Assembly (NCBI GenBank): GCA_002305575.1
Contig: DBPP01000045.1
Span: 14,230 to 78,229 of the forward strand
DNA: 64,000 nucleotides
Source of the DNA: Ruminococcaceae bacterium UBA1417
GTDB lineage: Bacteria > Bacillota > Clostridia > Oscillospirales > Acutalibacteraceae
Direction of reading: 5' to 3'
Shown: positions 1 through 8,258 of the stretch, in pieces
Layout of the letters: the number at the start of each line of letters is the position of its first letter
Position numbering within the stretch: the stretch's first letter is position 1
Program-made: the position numbers and the translations under genes
The notes under the pieces: model-generated
Database searches by the model: none
What the model was told of the DNA's origin: nothing
The model's input: only the letters and a program-made list of their open reading frames with translations

Positions 1-496
1 CACGGATATGTTCCACAACGAGCTGCACGTCGGTCTCCGACAAAATGCGCAGATTGGGGCTGGAAACGCCGAGTCGCGCCGCGCGCAATTTGATCTGTCG
101 GGCAGATTCTTCGCCGGAAACGTAAAGAATGCGGAGATTCTGTCCCAGATATTCGCAGATTTGCAGCAAAATGGTTGATTTACCGATACCAGGATCGCCG
201 CTGATCAGAACGAGCGAACCCTTTACAAGGCCACCACCCAACACGCGATCCAGCTCCGACAATCCGGTGTGGTAGCGGTGTTCGTCTGCTGTATCGATTT
301 CCTGAATACTCATTGGGCGAACAGCAAATGAGGAGGCCGGTCGCGACACCGAAGAAAGCTTGGATGCGGCGGCCGGCGCTTTAATAGTTTCTTCCATCGT
401 ATTCCATGCGCCGCAATCCGGGCACTTCCCGGCCCATTTGGCGCTTTCATACCCACAATTTGTGCAGATATATGCAATTTTGTTTTTTGGTGCCAT
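1..496 (-). CDS. radA: DNA repair protein RadA, N-terminal part (cut by window edge)
   Basis: Reading leftwards from an ATG at 496 gives 165 codons open to the window edge. The protein starts with a four-cysteine zinc finger (CTNC ... CPDC, residues about 11-28), followed after a linker by the RecA-like core with Walker A GDPGIGKST near residue 98 and the RadA signature region beginning YVSGEESARQIK. RadA/Sms is a RecA-family ATPase that promotes branch migration during recombinational repair. The C-terminal KNRFG motif and Lon-like domain lie outside the window. The fold, zinc finger and Walker motif make the assignment secure; only the length cannot be checked. Confidence 0.95.
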   Translation of the reverse strand, partial: MAPKNKIAYICTNCGYESAKWAGKCPDCGAWNTMEETIKAPAAASKLSSVSRPASSFAVRPMSIQEIDTADEHRYHTGLSELDRVLGGGLVKGSLVLISGDPGIGKSTILLQICEYLGQNLRILYVSGEESARQIKLRAARLGVSSPNLRILSETDVQLVVEHIR

Positions 497-568
497 AGTT
501 TACCCGTCCTTGCAGATTCAATCCTTTACATCTATTGTAACATAGAACGGATGTTTTGTAAAGAGTCA

Positions 569-1291
569 TCAATCTGAGACACAGAAAGCAAGAATACCGT
601 CGGCAATCGCGTTGGCCAGTTTTTGCTGGTATGTGCTGTCACAGAGCAGTTCAGCTTCTTCCGGGTTGGAAAGAAAGCCGCACTCTACGATGACGGCAGG
701 CACATCAACGTGATTCAGAATATAGATGCTGCTTTCAGCCTCTTTGTTTTCGCGGGTATTTTCAGGTTGGAGCTGCGTCACGATGGAAGCGCGGATAGAT
801 TCTGCAAGCGGCAAGCTGTCCGGATGATTGGGTGAATAAAAGACCTGTGCGCCACGGTATTGGCTCTGTTCAAAAAAATTCTGGTGAATACTGACTAGAA
901 TGCAATTTTCTGTTTCCTGAACCAGCTGCGTGCGGTACTGAATATCCGAGCGTTTGCGCTCCGCTACGGTATCGAGCGATGTATTCCCCATTGCCGTATC
1001 CGTATCTCGGATCATAATGACCGGGTAGCCTTCTCGCTGTAAAGCTTCCTGCACGTACAGGGCAATTTGCAGATTGATGGACTTTTCCTCTACGCCATTG
1101 ACCCCGACCGCGCCGCCGTCTTCCCCGCCGTGACCGGCATCCAGGACAACAGTTGGTCTGGATTCTGCGTCCGCGGCGGCCATGGAGACCGCGTGCGCTG
1201 CGCCGAATATGGAACAAAGGAACAGAACAAGCGACCCCAAAAAGAAGGAAACCAGAATGTAGGAAATCTTAATGGAAGCATATTTTTTCAC
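569..1291 (-). CDS. cwlD: N-acetylmuramoyl-L-alanine amidase, CwlD type
   Basis: This 240-residue protein has one N-terminal membrane segment or signal anchor (residues about 10-35) followed by an Amidase_3 domain. Zinc ligands and the catalytic glutamate are recognisable: DAGHGGEDGGA, the glutamate in VEEKSIN, the histidine in VSIHQNF, and VIVECGFLSNP near the C terminus. CwlD works in the forespore and mother cell to cut peptide side chains during formation of muramic-delta-lactam, which cortex-lytic enzymes need at germination. The length matches Bacillus CwlD (about 237). A vegetative amidase is possible, but the small size, single anchor and sporulating gene set favour CwlD. It lies alone, downstream of a terminator at 1542-1561; the gap 1292-1541 is AT-rich and shows no second gene. 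Confidence 0.85.
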   Translation of the reverse strand: MKKYASIKISYILVSFFLGSLVLFLCSIFGAAHAVSMAAADAESRPTVVLDAGHGGEDGGAVGVNGVEEKSINLQIALYVQEALQREGYPVIMIRDTDTAMGNTSLDTVAERKRSDIQYRTQLVQETENCILVSIHQNFFEQSQYRGAQVFYSPNHPDSLPLAESIRASIVTQLQPENTRENKEAESSIYILNHVDVPAVIVECGFLSNPEEAELLCDSTYQQKLANAIADGILAFCVSD

Positions 1292-1541
1292 AGCGCATCC
1301 CTCCAGCGCAGTATACGCGGCTGAGAGAAAATCTATGCGTGTTCAGAAATCCTCGGATTCCCCGTGAAAACGCTCTTTGCTGGAAATACAAAAAACAGAT
1401 TTTATGTGCATCCCTTTTTCTTTCATATATCATGCGAGCAATCCGAAGCCTTATTCCGCGGCAAATACAAAGTACCTTACCGCTTTTGCCTGCAATATCG
1501 AGTTTTGAAATGTGTTCTTGAAAAGAGTCGACAAAGGAAAA

Positions 1542-1561
1542 GGCCCCGCAACAGCGGAGTC
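1542..1561 (-). terminator. Rho-independent terminator after the Apt-like gene
   Basis: An 8-bp stem with one mismatch (GACTCCGC / GCGGGGCC on the minus strand), loop TGTT, is followed by TTTTCC. It begins 14 bases after the stop codon of the gene at 1576 and would end the M42-alaS-HIT-Apt transcript. Confidence 0.6.
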
Positions 1562-1575
1562 TTTTAATGGGATAT

Positions 1576-2118
1576 TTAGGATTTGAAGAAGAGCGGCAAC
1601 GGCTCCAGATAAATGATATCCGTGCGGTCGGCCGCATCGCCTTCTGCAAGTACACAGGCCTTGCCGACGACGTTTCCGCCGATTTCATGCACAAGGTCCT
1701 CCAGCGCGGCCAGAGATTCGCCGGTGCTGATCACATCGTCCACGATCAGAATGCGCTTGTTGCGCAGGATGTTGCAATCCTCTTCTGAGAGATACAACGT
1801 CTGGATGTGATCGGTCGTGATGGATTTAACCTCGACTTTGATCGGATTGGTCATGTACGCCTTAATGCCTTTGCGCGCCACAACGTAATGGCGGCAACCG
1901 ATGCGCGCCATCTCATATGCCAATGGAATGCCTTTGGATTCCGCTGTGATGATGATATCGTGTTCCGGACATTTTTCCATGAGCGCAGCAGCTGTTTTCT
2001 CCGTGATTTCAACATCGCCGAACATGACGAAGCCCGCAATATCCAGTGTATCGCTGATCGGGCAAATCGGCAATTCCCGTGTACAGCCCGCGATGTTCAT
2101 CTTGTAAACCTTTCCCAT
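1576..2118 (-). CDS. Adenine phosphoribosyltransferase-like protein
   Basis: A 180-residue type I phosphoribosyltransferase. The PRPP-binding loop RILIVDDVISTGESL sits near residue 120, preceded by an Apt-like core (IITAESKGIPLAYEMAR). It should transfer a free purine base to 5-phosphoribosyl diphosphate, but the base cannot be told from sequence; the overall pattern resembles the Apt-like paralogue common in clostridia rather than the classical 170-residue Apt. The start at 2118 is chosen because GGGAGG lies 8 bases upstream; a longer reading to 2169 would overlap the HIT gene and lacks a ribosome site. It is the last gene of the T-box-controlled alaS operon, 35 bases after the HIT gene. Confidence 0.75.
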   Translation of the reverse strand: MGKVYKMNIAGCTRELPICPISDTLDIAGFVMFGDVEITEKTAAALMEKCPEHDIIITAESKGIPLAYEMARIGCRHYVVARKGIKAYMTNPIKVEVKSITTDHIQTLYLSEEDCNILRNKRILIVDDVISTGESLAALEDLVHEIGGNVVGKACVLAEGDAADRTDIIYLEPLPLFFKS

Positions 2119-2153
2119 GTGTAAGTACCTCCCTTTACATCTTTGCCCGAATA

Positions 2154-2492
2154 TCAGCCCGGCGGCCACGCCATGGTGCGTCCACCGAGGAGATGAAAGT
2201 GCAAATGCTTTACAGTCTGGCCTCCGTCTTCTCCGCAGTTGTTGACAATGCGGTATCCGTTCGTAAGACCTTCCTGGGCGGCAATCTGCTTTGCAACGAC
2301 AAAGATGTGCGACACCACACCCGCGTTTTCTTCCGTCAGTGCGTCGGCCGAAGCAATGTGCATTTTCGGAATGATCAGAATGTGCACGGGTGCCTGAGGA
2401 TCCAGATCCCTGAATGCAAGGATTTGATCATCCTCGTAAACTTTTGTGCTCGGAATTTCTCCTTGTACAATTTTGCAGAAAATACAGTCCAT
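2154..2492 (-). CDS. HIT-family nucleotide-binding protein
   Basis: A 112-residue histidine-triad protein. CIFCKIVQGEIPS at the N terminus and the catalytic triad HLHFHLLGG near the C terminus are typical of the HinT branch, which hydrolyses nucleoside phosphoramidates such as AMP-lysine and aminoacyl-adenylates. The start at 2492 follows CGAGGAA at a normal distance. A HIT hydrolase next to alaS in one operon fits a role in clearing aminoacyl-adenylate that leaks from synthetases, though this link is inference. The gene lies 85 bases downstream of alaS. Confidence 0.9.
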   Translation of the reverse strand: MDCIFCKIVQGEIPSTKVYEDDQILAFRDLDPQAPVHILIIPKMHIASADALTEENAGVVSHIFVVAKQIAAQEGLTNGYRIVNNCGEDGGQTVKHLHFHLLGGRTMAWPPG

Positions 2493-2577
2493 GTTTCCTC
2501 GTATTCTGCGCAGAGCACGCTTGAAAAGGCGAAACCTGCGCAAAATGCCCTCCTTTCTTAAAAAATGTATACAGCAA

Positions 2578-5208
2578 TCAGAGTTGTTCATTCAGAATCT
2601 GTTCGACAGCGGCGAGGGCTTCGTCAATTTTGGTCTGATCCTTTACACCGGCCATGGCAAAATCCGGTTTGCCGCCGCCGTTACCGCCCGTAATTTGTGC
2701 CACAGCCTTGACAAGCGCGCCCGCCTTGACGCCAAGCGCCTGGGCTTCCCGATTGGCAGTAGCGGCGAGTGTCGCCTTGCCGCCCTGTACACCAGCAATA
2801 ACTGCGACAACAGGGCCTGTAGCATGCGAACGAATGGTATCGCACATGGTGCGCAGCGCATCGCTGCCAGTACCCGAAAGCATGGCGGTCGCAATTTTAA
2901 TGCCCTTGATCTCCACAGCGTTATCGAGGATCGCGCCGAGATTCATGGTTGCGATTTTAGAGCGCAACGCGTCGATCTCGCGATCCTTTTCCTTGATCTC
3001 TTGCAGAAGCACGGATGCCCGAGCCGGCACATCGGTAAAGTTTCCGACCTTCATGGCAACGGCAGCATCTTTCAGTATGCCGTTTGTGGAATAGATCATA
3101 TGGAGCACGTTCAGGCCCGTAACACCTTCAATGCGGCGTACACCAGCGGCGACAGAGGCTTCGCTGACAATCTTGAACAGGCCGAGCTTCGCGGTGCAGT
3201 CCATATGCGTACCGCCGCAGAACTCTTTGGAGAAATCTCCAGCGGAAACCACACGCACAACGTCCCCATATTTTTCACCAAACAGGGCCATAGCACCGAG
3301 CTTTTTGGCCTCTTCAATCGGCATCTCACGGCATTCCACCGCGATGTTTTCGAGAATTTTTTCGTTGACCAGCTTTTCAACGGCCAACAATTCCTCATCG
3401 GTCAACGCAGAAAAATGTGTGAAATCAAAGCGAACCGCATGTTCATTGACAAGCTGGCCGGCCTGCTCCACATGGTCGCCGAGCACGGCACGCAGGGCCG
3501 CCTGCAGGAGATGTGCCGCCGTATGGTTGCGCATAATGGCAAGTCTCCGGGCGGAATCCACCGACGCCGTCACGGCATCGCCTTCCCGCAGCAGACCTTC
3601 TTCCACCACTGCCTTGTGCACGAAAACACCGGCGGCATTCTTGGTGGTATCCAGCACACGGAGCGTGCACCCTTCGGCATGGATCATGCCGCTGTCTCCG
3701 ACTTGTCCGCCGCTTTCGGCGTAGAACGGCGTGCGATCCAGCGTGAGAACAATGTCATCTCCCGCTTCGGCGTTGTCAACGCGCGCGCCGTCTTTGACGA
3801 TTGCGGTGACCTTTGCAGAGGCTTCCAACTGCGTGTAGCCGACAAATACGGTGGCGGAGAGATCCTCGAGCACATCCGCATCCCCTGCCCATGTATCGGC
3901 ACCTGCATTCTTGCGGCTTGCACGGGCTGTCTCACGCTGCTTCAAAACCAGTGCGCGGAACTTATCCTCATCGACGGACATGCCCTTCTCAGCGAGAATT
4001 TCCTTGGTCAGATCGATCGGGAAACCGAAGGTGTCGCTGAGCAGGAACGCGTCTTCGCCGGAAAGGATCTTCGCGTCTGTCTTATCCAAAATGCTGTTGA
4101 GCAACGCGAAGCCCTTGTCAATCGTCTTGTAGAAGCTTTCTTCCTCGAAGGAGATGACCTTTTTGATCATCGCGCTCTTCTCGCGCAGTTCCGGGTATGC
4201 TTTCTCATTCTCCTGAATTACGGTATCGACAACCTCGGAGAGGAACGGGTGGTTGATGCCGAGCAGGCGACCGTGGCGCGCAGCACGGCGCAGCAAGCGG
4301 CGCAGCACGTAGCCGCGGCCTTCGTTCGACGGCATGACGCCGTCGCTGATCATGAACGACGTGCTGCGGATGTGATCCGTGATGACGCGCAGTGAAATGT
4401 CGCTCTTTTCGTCCGCCCCATACGCCACATTGGCGATACGGGAGATGTGCTTCATGATATTCTGCACCGTATCCACGAGAAACAGGTTATCCACACCCTG
4501 CATCACGCAGGCCAGACGCTCGAGGCCCATACCGGTGTCGATGTTCGGATGATCGAGCGGTGTGTAATTGTTGTGGCCATCGTTATCAAACTGCGTGAAA
4601 ACAAGGTTCCAGACCTCGACGAAACGGTCGCAGTCGCAGCCGACGCCGCAGGTGGGCTTTCCGCAGCCGTATTTTTCGCCGCGGTCGAAATAGATCTCCG
4701 AGCACGGACCGCACGGGCCGGATCCGTGCTCCCAGAAGTTGTCTTCTTTGCCAAGACGCACGACATGCGACGGATCAACGCCATTCTGCTTGGTCCAGAT
4801 CTCATAGGCTTCGTCGTCATCCTGATAAATCGAAACGTAAAGCAGCTCCTTGGGCATTTCCAGAACCTGCGTGAAGAATTCCCAAGCCCAAGCTGTGGCT
4901 TCACGCTTGAAATAATCGCCGAAGGAAAAGTTGCCGAGCATTTCAAAGTATGTGCCATGGCGGGCCGTGATGCCCACACGCTCAATATCCGGCGTGCGGA
5001 TGCATTTCTGACATGTTGTCACACGCTTTCTCGGCGGAGTAACCTCACCCGTAAAATATTTTTTCATCGGCGCCATACCGGAATTGATCAACAAAAGGCT
5101 GTTGTCGTCCTTTGGGATCAACGGAAAGCTCGGAAGGCGGAGATGTCCTTTGGACTCAAAGAAAGATAGATATTTTTCTCTGAGTTCATTCAAACCTGTC
5201 CACTGCAT
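2578..5208 (-). CDS. alaS: Alanyl-tRNA synthetase
   Basis: Full-length AlaRS (876 residues, normal for bacteria). The class II catalytic domain occupies about residues 1-240 with motif 2 region CQKCIRTPDIERVG and motif 3 region GMGLERLACV; an editing domain follows with its zinc/substrate sites RNHTAAHLL and CGGTHMD; the C-terminal C-Ala domain ends GNGGGKPDFAMAG. It charges tRNA-Ala and hydrolyses Ser- and Gly-tRNA-Ala. It is the second gene behind an alanine-type T-box leader (6274-6551), 25 bases after the M42 aminopeptidase gene, so it is almost certainly induced by uncharged tRNA-Ala. Confidence 0.98.
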   Translation of the reverse strand: MQWTGLNELREKYLSFFESKGHLRLPSFPLIPKDDNSLLLINSGMAPMKKYFTGEVTPPRKRVTTCQKCIRTPDIERVGITARHGTYFEMLGNFSFGDYFKREATAWAWEFFTQVLEMPKELLYVSIYQDDDEAYEIWTKQNGVDPSHVVRLGKEDNFWEHGSGPCGPCSEIYFDRGEKYGCGKPTCGVGCDCDRFVEVWNLVFTQFDNDGHNNYTPLDHPNIDTGMGLERLACVMQGVDNLFLVDTVQNIMKHISRIANVAYGADEKSDISLRVITDHIRSTSFMISDGVMPSNEGRGYVLRRLLRRAARHGRLLGINHPFLSEVVDTVIQENEKAYPELREKSAMIKKVISFEEESFYKTIDKGFALLNSILDKTDAKILSGEDAFLLSDTFGFPIDLTKEILAEKGMSVDEDKFRALVLKQRETARASRKNAGADTWAGDADVLEDLSATVFVGYTQLEASAKVTAIVKDGARVDNAEAGDDIVLTLDRTPFYAESGGQVGDSGMIHAEGCTLRVLDTTKNAAGVFVHKAVVEEGLLREGDAVTASVDSARRLAIMRNHTAAHLLQAALRAVLGDHVEQAGQLVNEHAVRFDFTHFSALTDEELLAVEKLVNEKILENIAVECREMPIEEAKKLGAMALFGEKYGDVVRVVSAGDFSKEFCGGTHMDCTAKLGLFKIVSEASVAAGVRRIEGVTGLNVLHMIYSTNGILKDAAVAMKVGNFTDVPARASVLLQEIKEKDREIDALRSKIATMNLGAILDNAVEIKGIKIATAMLSGTGSDALRTMCDTIRSHATGPVVAVIAGVQGGKATLAATANREAQALGVKAGALVKAVAQITGGNGGGKPDFAMAGVKDQTKIDEALAAVEQILNEQL

Positions 5209-5233
5209 TGTTTTTCACCATTCCTTTGGAAAT

Positions 5234-6253
5234 TTACAGCGTATATGCCGTAAGAAGCTTTAATGTATTTTCAACGCCCTCAATATGAGAACGCTCATAA
5301 CCGTGTGAAGCATAAACGCCGGCGCCGATCAAGCCGTGGCGAACATCATAACCGGCCCGCAGCGCCGCTTCCGCATCCGATCCATAGTGCGGATATACAT
5401 CGACCGCGTAGTGTGCGCCGGCGCGCTTTGCCGCCTGAATTAACGCCGTAGTGACGCTGTAGTCGTATGGGCCGCCGGAATCCTTCGCGCAGATGGAGAC
5501 TTCATGTTCCGTACAGGTCACGCCGGTTCCAACACAGCCCATGTCGACGCTGAGCACTTCCGTGACGTCTGCCGGCACCGAAGCCGCTGCGCCATGCCCC
5601 ACTTCTTCATAGACCGTAAAGTGCAGATATATCTTTCGGTTCGGCGTTTTGTTTTCATCGCGCAGCATTTTTGCATAGGTAAGCAATATGGCAGCGCTCA
5701 GCTTATCGTCCAGAAAACGGCTCTTAATATAGCCGCTTTCCGTGATAATCGTGCGCGGATCAAAGCAAACGAAGTCGCCGGTCTCAATACCGAGCGCACA
5801 CACATCCTCCGCGCTGTGCACGTTTTCGTCGAGTACAATCTCCGATTCACGAAAGGTGCGTTTTGCGCCGGCATAATCGTCGTTTACGTGGACAGACGCG
5901 TTTGCAATTTGAAGCGTACCGGTAAACGTACCGGAAAAACGAGTGTGGATGCGGCAGTTTTCAGCTTCGCAGTTCTCGGCGCGCAGACCACCGACGGGAG
6001 AAATCTCGAGTCGGCCGTTGGGCTTAATGTTCGAAACGATCGCGCCAAGCGTATCTACATGCGCCATGAGAAGAAGCCCGTCCCCTTCCCCGCCCAGGCA
6101 GCAGAGCACGCCGCCTTTGCGTGTTTTTTCCGGCTGATAGCCGAGCCCTTGAAGCGCTTGCATCAAATGATCCGCCGCTCCATCCGTAAAGCCGGAAGGC
6201 GAATCAATCGCAAGCAAAGATTTTAGTTCAGATAAGCAATAATCCAAATCCAT
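5234..6253 (-). CDS. M42-family metallo-aminopeptidase
   Basis: A 339-residue member of peptidase family M42 (glutamyl aminopeptidase/endoglucanase M type), a dinuclear metal exopeptidase. Metal ligands and catalytic residues are visible: MAHVDTLG (first His-x-Asp), SRFLDDKLSA (bridging Asp), YEEVGHGAAA (catalytic Glu pair) and VDMGCVG. These cytosolic enzymes form large shells and trim peptides to free amino acids. The start has AAAGGGG upstream. It is the first gene after the T-box leader and precedes alaS by 25 bases, so alanine starvation should raise both the synthetase and this peptidase. Substrate preference cannot be read from sequence. Confidence 0.85.
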   Translation of the reverse strand: MDLDYCLSELKSLLAIDSPSGFTDGAADHLMQALQGLGYQPEKTRKGGVLCCLGGEGDGLLLMAHVDTLGAIVSNIKPNGRLEISPVGGLRAENCEAENCRIHTRFSGTFTGTLQIANASVHVNDDYAGAKRTFRESEIVLDENVHSAEDVCALGIETGDFVCFDPRTIITESGYIKSRFLDDKLSAAILLTYAKMLRDENKTPNRKIYLHFTVYEEVGHGAAASVPADVTEVLSVDMGCVGTGVTCTEHEVSICAKDSGGPYDYSVTTALIQAAKRAGAHYAVDVYPHYGSDAEAALRAGYDVRHGLIGAGVYASHGYERSHIEGVENTLKLLTAYTL

Positions 6254-6273
6254 TCACAATACCCCTTTGAAAA

Positions 6274-6551
6274 TAAAAAGCCTCCGTCCGCAATGGGACG
6301 GAAGGCTCCGTGGTACCACCCAAATTAGATGCAAAGCAGTGGCAATGCATCTCACTTTTCTTTCCTTAACGCGGAAAACGGCGCAACTCATCGCTGCGCG
6401 CACACGAAATGAGCTGGCCCACACGCTTTGCTGACCGGAAACCTTCCAGCCACGGATTTCCTCTCTGGTGGGGCTACGGCGTGTATCTGCTCGGTGCACA
6501 AACCTTTTCAATTGTGGGAAACGCAATCTCGCAGGAGATTCCCAATTCCCG
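6274..6551 (-). promoter_or_regulatory. T-box riboswitch, alanine-type, for M42 peptidase-alaS operon
   Basis: The leader carries the T-box core GGTGGTACCACGG (6308-6321 region), immediately followed by a terminator helix (GCCTTCCGTCC / GGACGGAGGC, loop CATTGC-like) and a T-run ending near 6274. The upstream half folds into Stem I: base pairs CGAGC/GCTC and ACACGC/GCGTGT flank an internal loop whose 3' side reads GGGCCA, placing GCC (6416-6418), an alanine codon, followed by the usual A in the specifier position. The AGAGAG distal motif is present. The T-box bulge TGGT pairs with ACCA, fitting the A discriminator of tRNA-Ala. Uncharged tRNA-Ala should stabilise the antiterminator and let alaS be transcribed. 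Confidence 0.9.
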
Positions 6552-6557
6552 GATATT

Positions 6558-6586
6558 AGTATAATGCTTTTTGAGACGATTGTCAA
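6558..6586 (-). promoter_or_regulatory. SigA promoter of the T-box-alaS operon
   Basis: TTGACA (6581-6586), 17-base spacer, TATACT (6558-6563) on the minus strand. The -35 hexamer contains the TGA stop codon of the PBP gene just upstream. Transcription would start near 6550 and run into the T-box leader. Confidence 0.85.
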
Positions 6587-8181
6587 ATAAAATCGAACAG
6601 GAACTCGCCAATTTTTCGAAAAGCCTGCGCTACGTGACTTTCTCTGGCACTTTCCTCCAAAATCACCAGTGTGTATGCAGGGCGCTCTTCACTGTCGCAA
6701 ATATACCCGGCGTACCAGTAATTGAGGATTTCCTCCCCTTCCTCCGTATATACGCCGGTTTGCGCCGTACCGGTTTTGATTCCGGAAACACAGTTTTGCG
6801 GTGCGCCGCTGATGCCTGTCCCGTAGCGCGCGGTGCTTTCCATATATGCGCGCAGTCGGTTGGCTGTGGTGGCCTCCATGATTGTATAGCCCTCGTTTTC
6901 GTCGGTTTTCTGGATTTGCAGATCCGCGTCGGCCATACCGAAGATCAGGCGCGGCGATGTGTACACGCCGCCAGCTGCAATCGCATTCACAGCGGCTGCG
7001 AGCTGCAGCGGGGAAACTGTAGTTTCCCCCTGCCCAAAGGAAAAGTTCGCCCGAGCGCGTGCATTTTGCAGGGTTTCATCGTCTGGAAGCGTGCCGGTCT
7101 GTGTGGAAAGGCCGTCTGAGAGCTGTAGAGCGCGCTCAAAACCGAGGTTGCGAACCAGACGCAATACATTTGCGGGATCCAATTTATCGAGCAGCTGGAC
7201 AAAATACCCGTTGCAAGATTTGCGCAGCGCTGTGTGCATGTTGACTTCCCCGTGCGCCTTGCCGTCATAACACGCGAAGTCCATGCCGCCGGCCTCAATA
7301 CTGCCCGTGCACGTATAGGTCTCTCGATAATCCACACCCGCTTCCAGTGCGGCGGCAGCTACAAACAGCTTAAACACAGAGCCGGGTGCATAGGCGCACA
7401 GTGCCCGATTGATGAACGGGGAATTGGGATCTTCAAGGCTTTTGGCAAGGTTGTTGGGATCGATGGCCGGGAAACTGGCGCAGGCGAGGATATCGCCGGT
7501 TTTGCAGTCCAGAACCACTGCGGCGCCTTTTTCGATGGAAGCGCACGCGTCCTCCAGCGCCGTTTGAATGGACTTATCAAGCGTCAGTACAACGCCGCCA
7601 TCCGCAATTTTGTAGGAATTTTCCACCAAAAGCTCCGCGCCGGCAATCGCGTTGCCCAACGCATCGATGGTAAATGTGACATTGATCTCACCATTGCTGG
7701 CAGAGAGAATCGAATCGAAGCTTTTTTCAATGCCGTCTGCACCGGTTTCCCCGTTTTCCAGATAGCCGATCAGATTGGCGGCCGGCTGGTCCTGCGCGTA
7801 GCGATTGAATACGCGAAAGGTTTCCACACCGTCCATATTGACCGGCGTATCGACCTCAATCAAAAAGGGCTTGCCGTTTTCCAGCGCAACGCGCAGCGCC
7901 TCACGCCGCTCCTCACCGGCAGCGGCGTTTAGCCTGGAAATAACCTCTGCGCTGGGGATGACAGCTGCAATGTATTTTTCTTCCGCATTGGTGAGCGGCT
8001 CTCCGTTTCGGTCGTAAATGGTGCCGCGCGCTTTGGCCACCTGCAACGTGTACGTGCTTTGCCGGCCGACGACCTCCGTATACATCCCGCCGCCCAGCGC
8101 TGCAGACGCGGTGCCAAACAAAGCAATCACAACAAAGAACATGACAAAGGCGTAAGCCGTAATGATGCGGCGCATAGGCAT
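6583..8181 (-). CDS. Penicillin-binding protein, transpeptidase without PASTA domain
   Basis: A 532-residue class B PBP. One N-terminal membrane segment (residues about 5-30) is followed by a dimerisation domain and the transpeptidase domain with all three active-site motifs: the SxxK serine in APGSVFKLF, the SxN motif in RKSCNGYF, and KTGTAQTG. It cross-links peptidoglycan outside the membrane. It resembles the PbpA/SpoVD group but lacks C-terminal PASTA repeats and is shorter than vegetative PBP2. Whether it acts in elongation or in spore cortex synthesis cannot be decided. GGAGGTG sits 5 bases before the ATG and may be masked by a hairpin (see 8187-8222). The stop codon lies inside the promoter of the next operon. 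Confidence 0.88.
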   Translation of the reverse strand: MPMRRIITAYAFVMFFVVIALFGTASAALGGGMYTEVVGRQSTYTLQVAKARGTIYDRNGEPLTNAEEKYIAAVIPSAEVISRLNAAAGEERREALRVALENGKPFLIEVDTPVNMDGVETFRVFNRYAQDQPAANLIGYLENGETGADGIEKSFDSILSASNGEINVTFTIDALGNAIAGAELLVENSYKIADGGVVLTLDKSIQTALEDACASIEKGAAVVLDCKTGDILACASFPAIDPNNLAKSLEDPNSPFINRALCAYAPGSVFKLFVAAAALEAGVDYRETYTCTGSIEAGGMDFACYDGKAHGEVNMHTALRKSCNGYFVQLLDKLDPANVLRLVRNLGFERALQLSDGLSTQTGTLPDDETLQNARARANFSFGQGETTVSPLQLAAAVNAIAAGGVYTSPRLIFGMADADLQIQKTDENEGYTIMEATTANRLRAYMESTARYGTGISGAPQNCVSGIKTGTAQTGVYTEEGEEILNYWYAGYICDSEERPAYTLVILEESARESHVAQAFRKIGEFLFDFI

Positions 8182-8186
8182 AAAAA

Positions 8187-8222
8187 CACCTCCATGCCGA
8201 GTATGGCCCGGTCAAGGAGGTG
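8187..8222 (-). promoter_or_regulatory. Possible ribosome-site-masking hairpin before the PBP gene
   Basis: On the minus strand CACCTCC (8216-8222) is the exact complement of GGAGGTG (8187-8193), the Shine-Dalgarno sequence of the PBP gene; 22 bases lie between, including a second small CCG/CGG pairing. A further small hairpin GCACTT/AAGTGC occurs at 8236-8250 after the U32 stop. The pairing is seen; a regulatory role is inference. Confidence 0.4.
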
Positions 8223-8258
8223 CTATACAGAGAATGCACTTAAAAAGTGCGGACCCGT

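Noticed and set aside
1381..1440. Possible SigE/SigG promoter (CATAAAAT) upstream of cwlD
   Set aside because: The -10-like element is off consensus and no matching -35 lies at a suitable distance.
2446..4395. 649-codon open frame on the plus strand, antisense to alaS
   Set aside because: It mirrors the codon pattern of alaS, has no recognisable domain, and lies entirely over well-supported alaS and HIT genes on the other strand.
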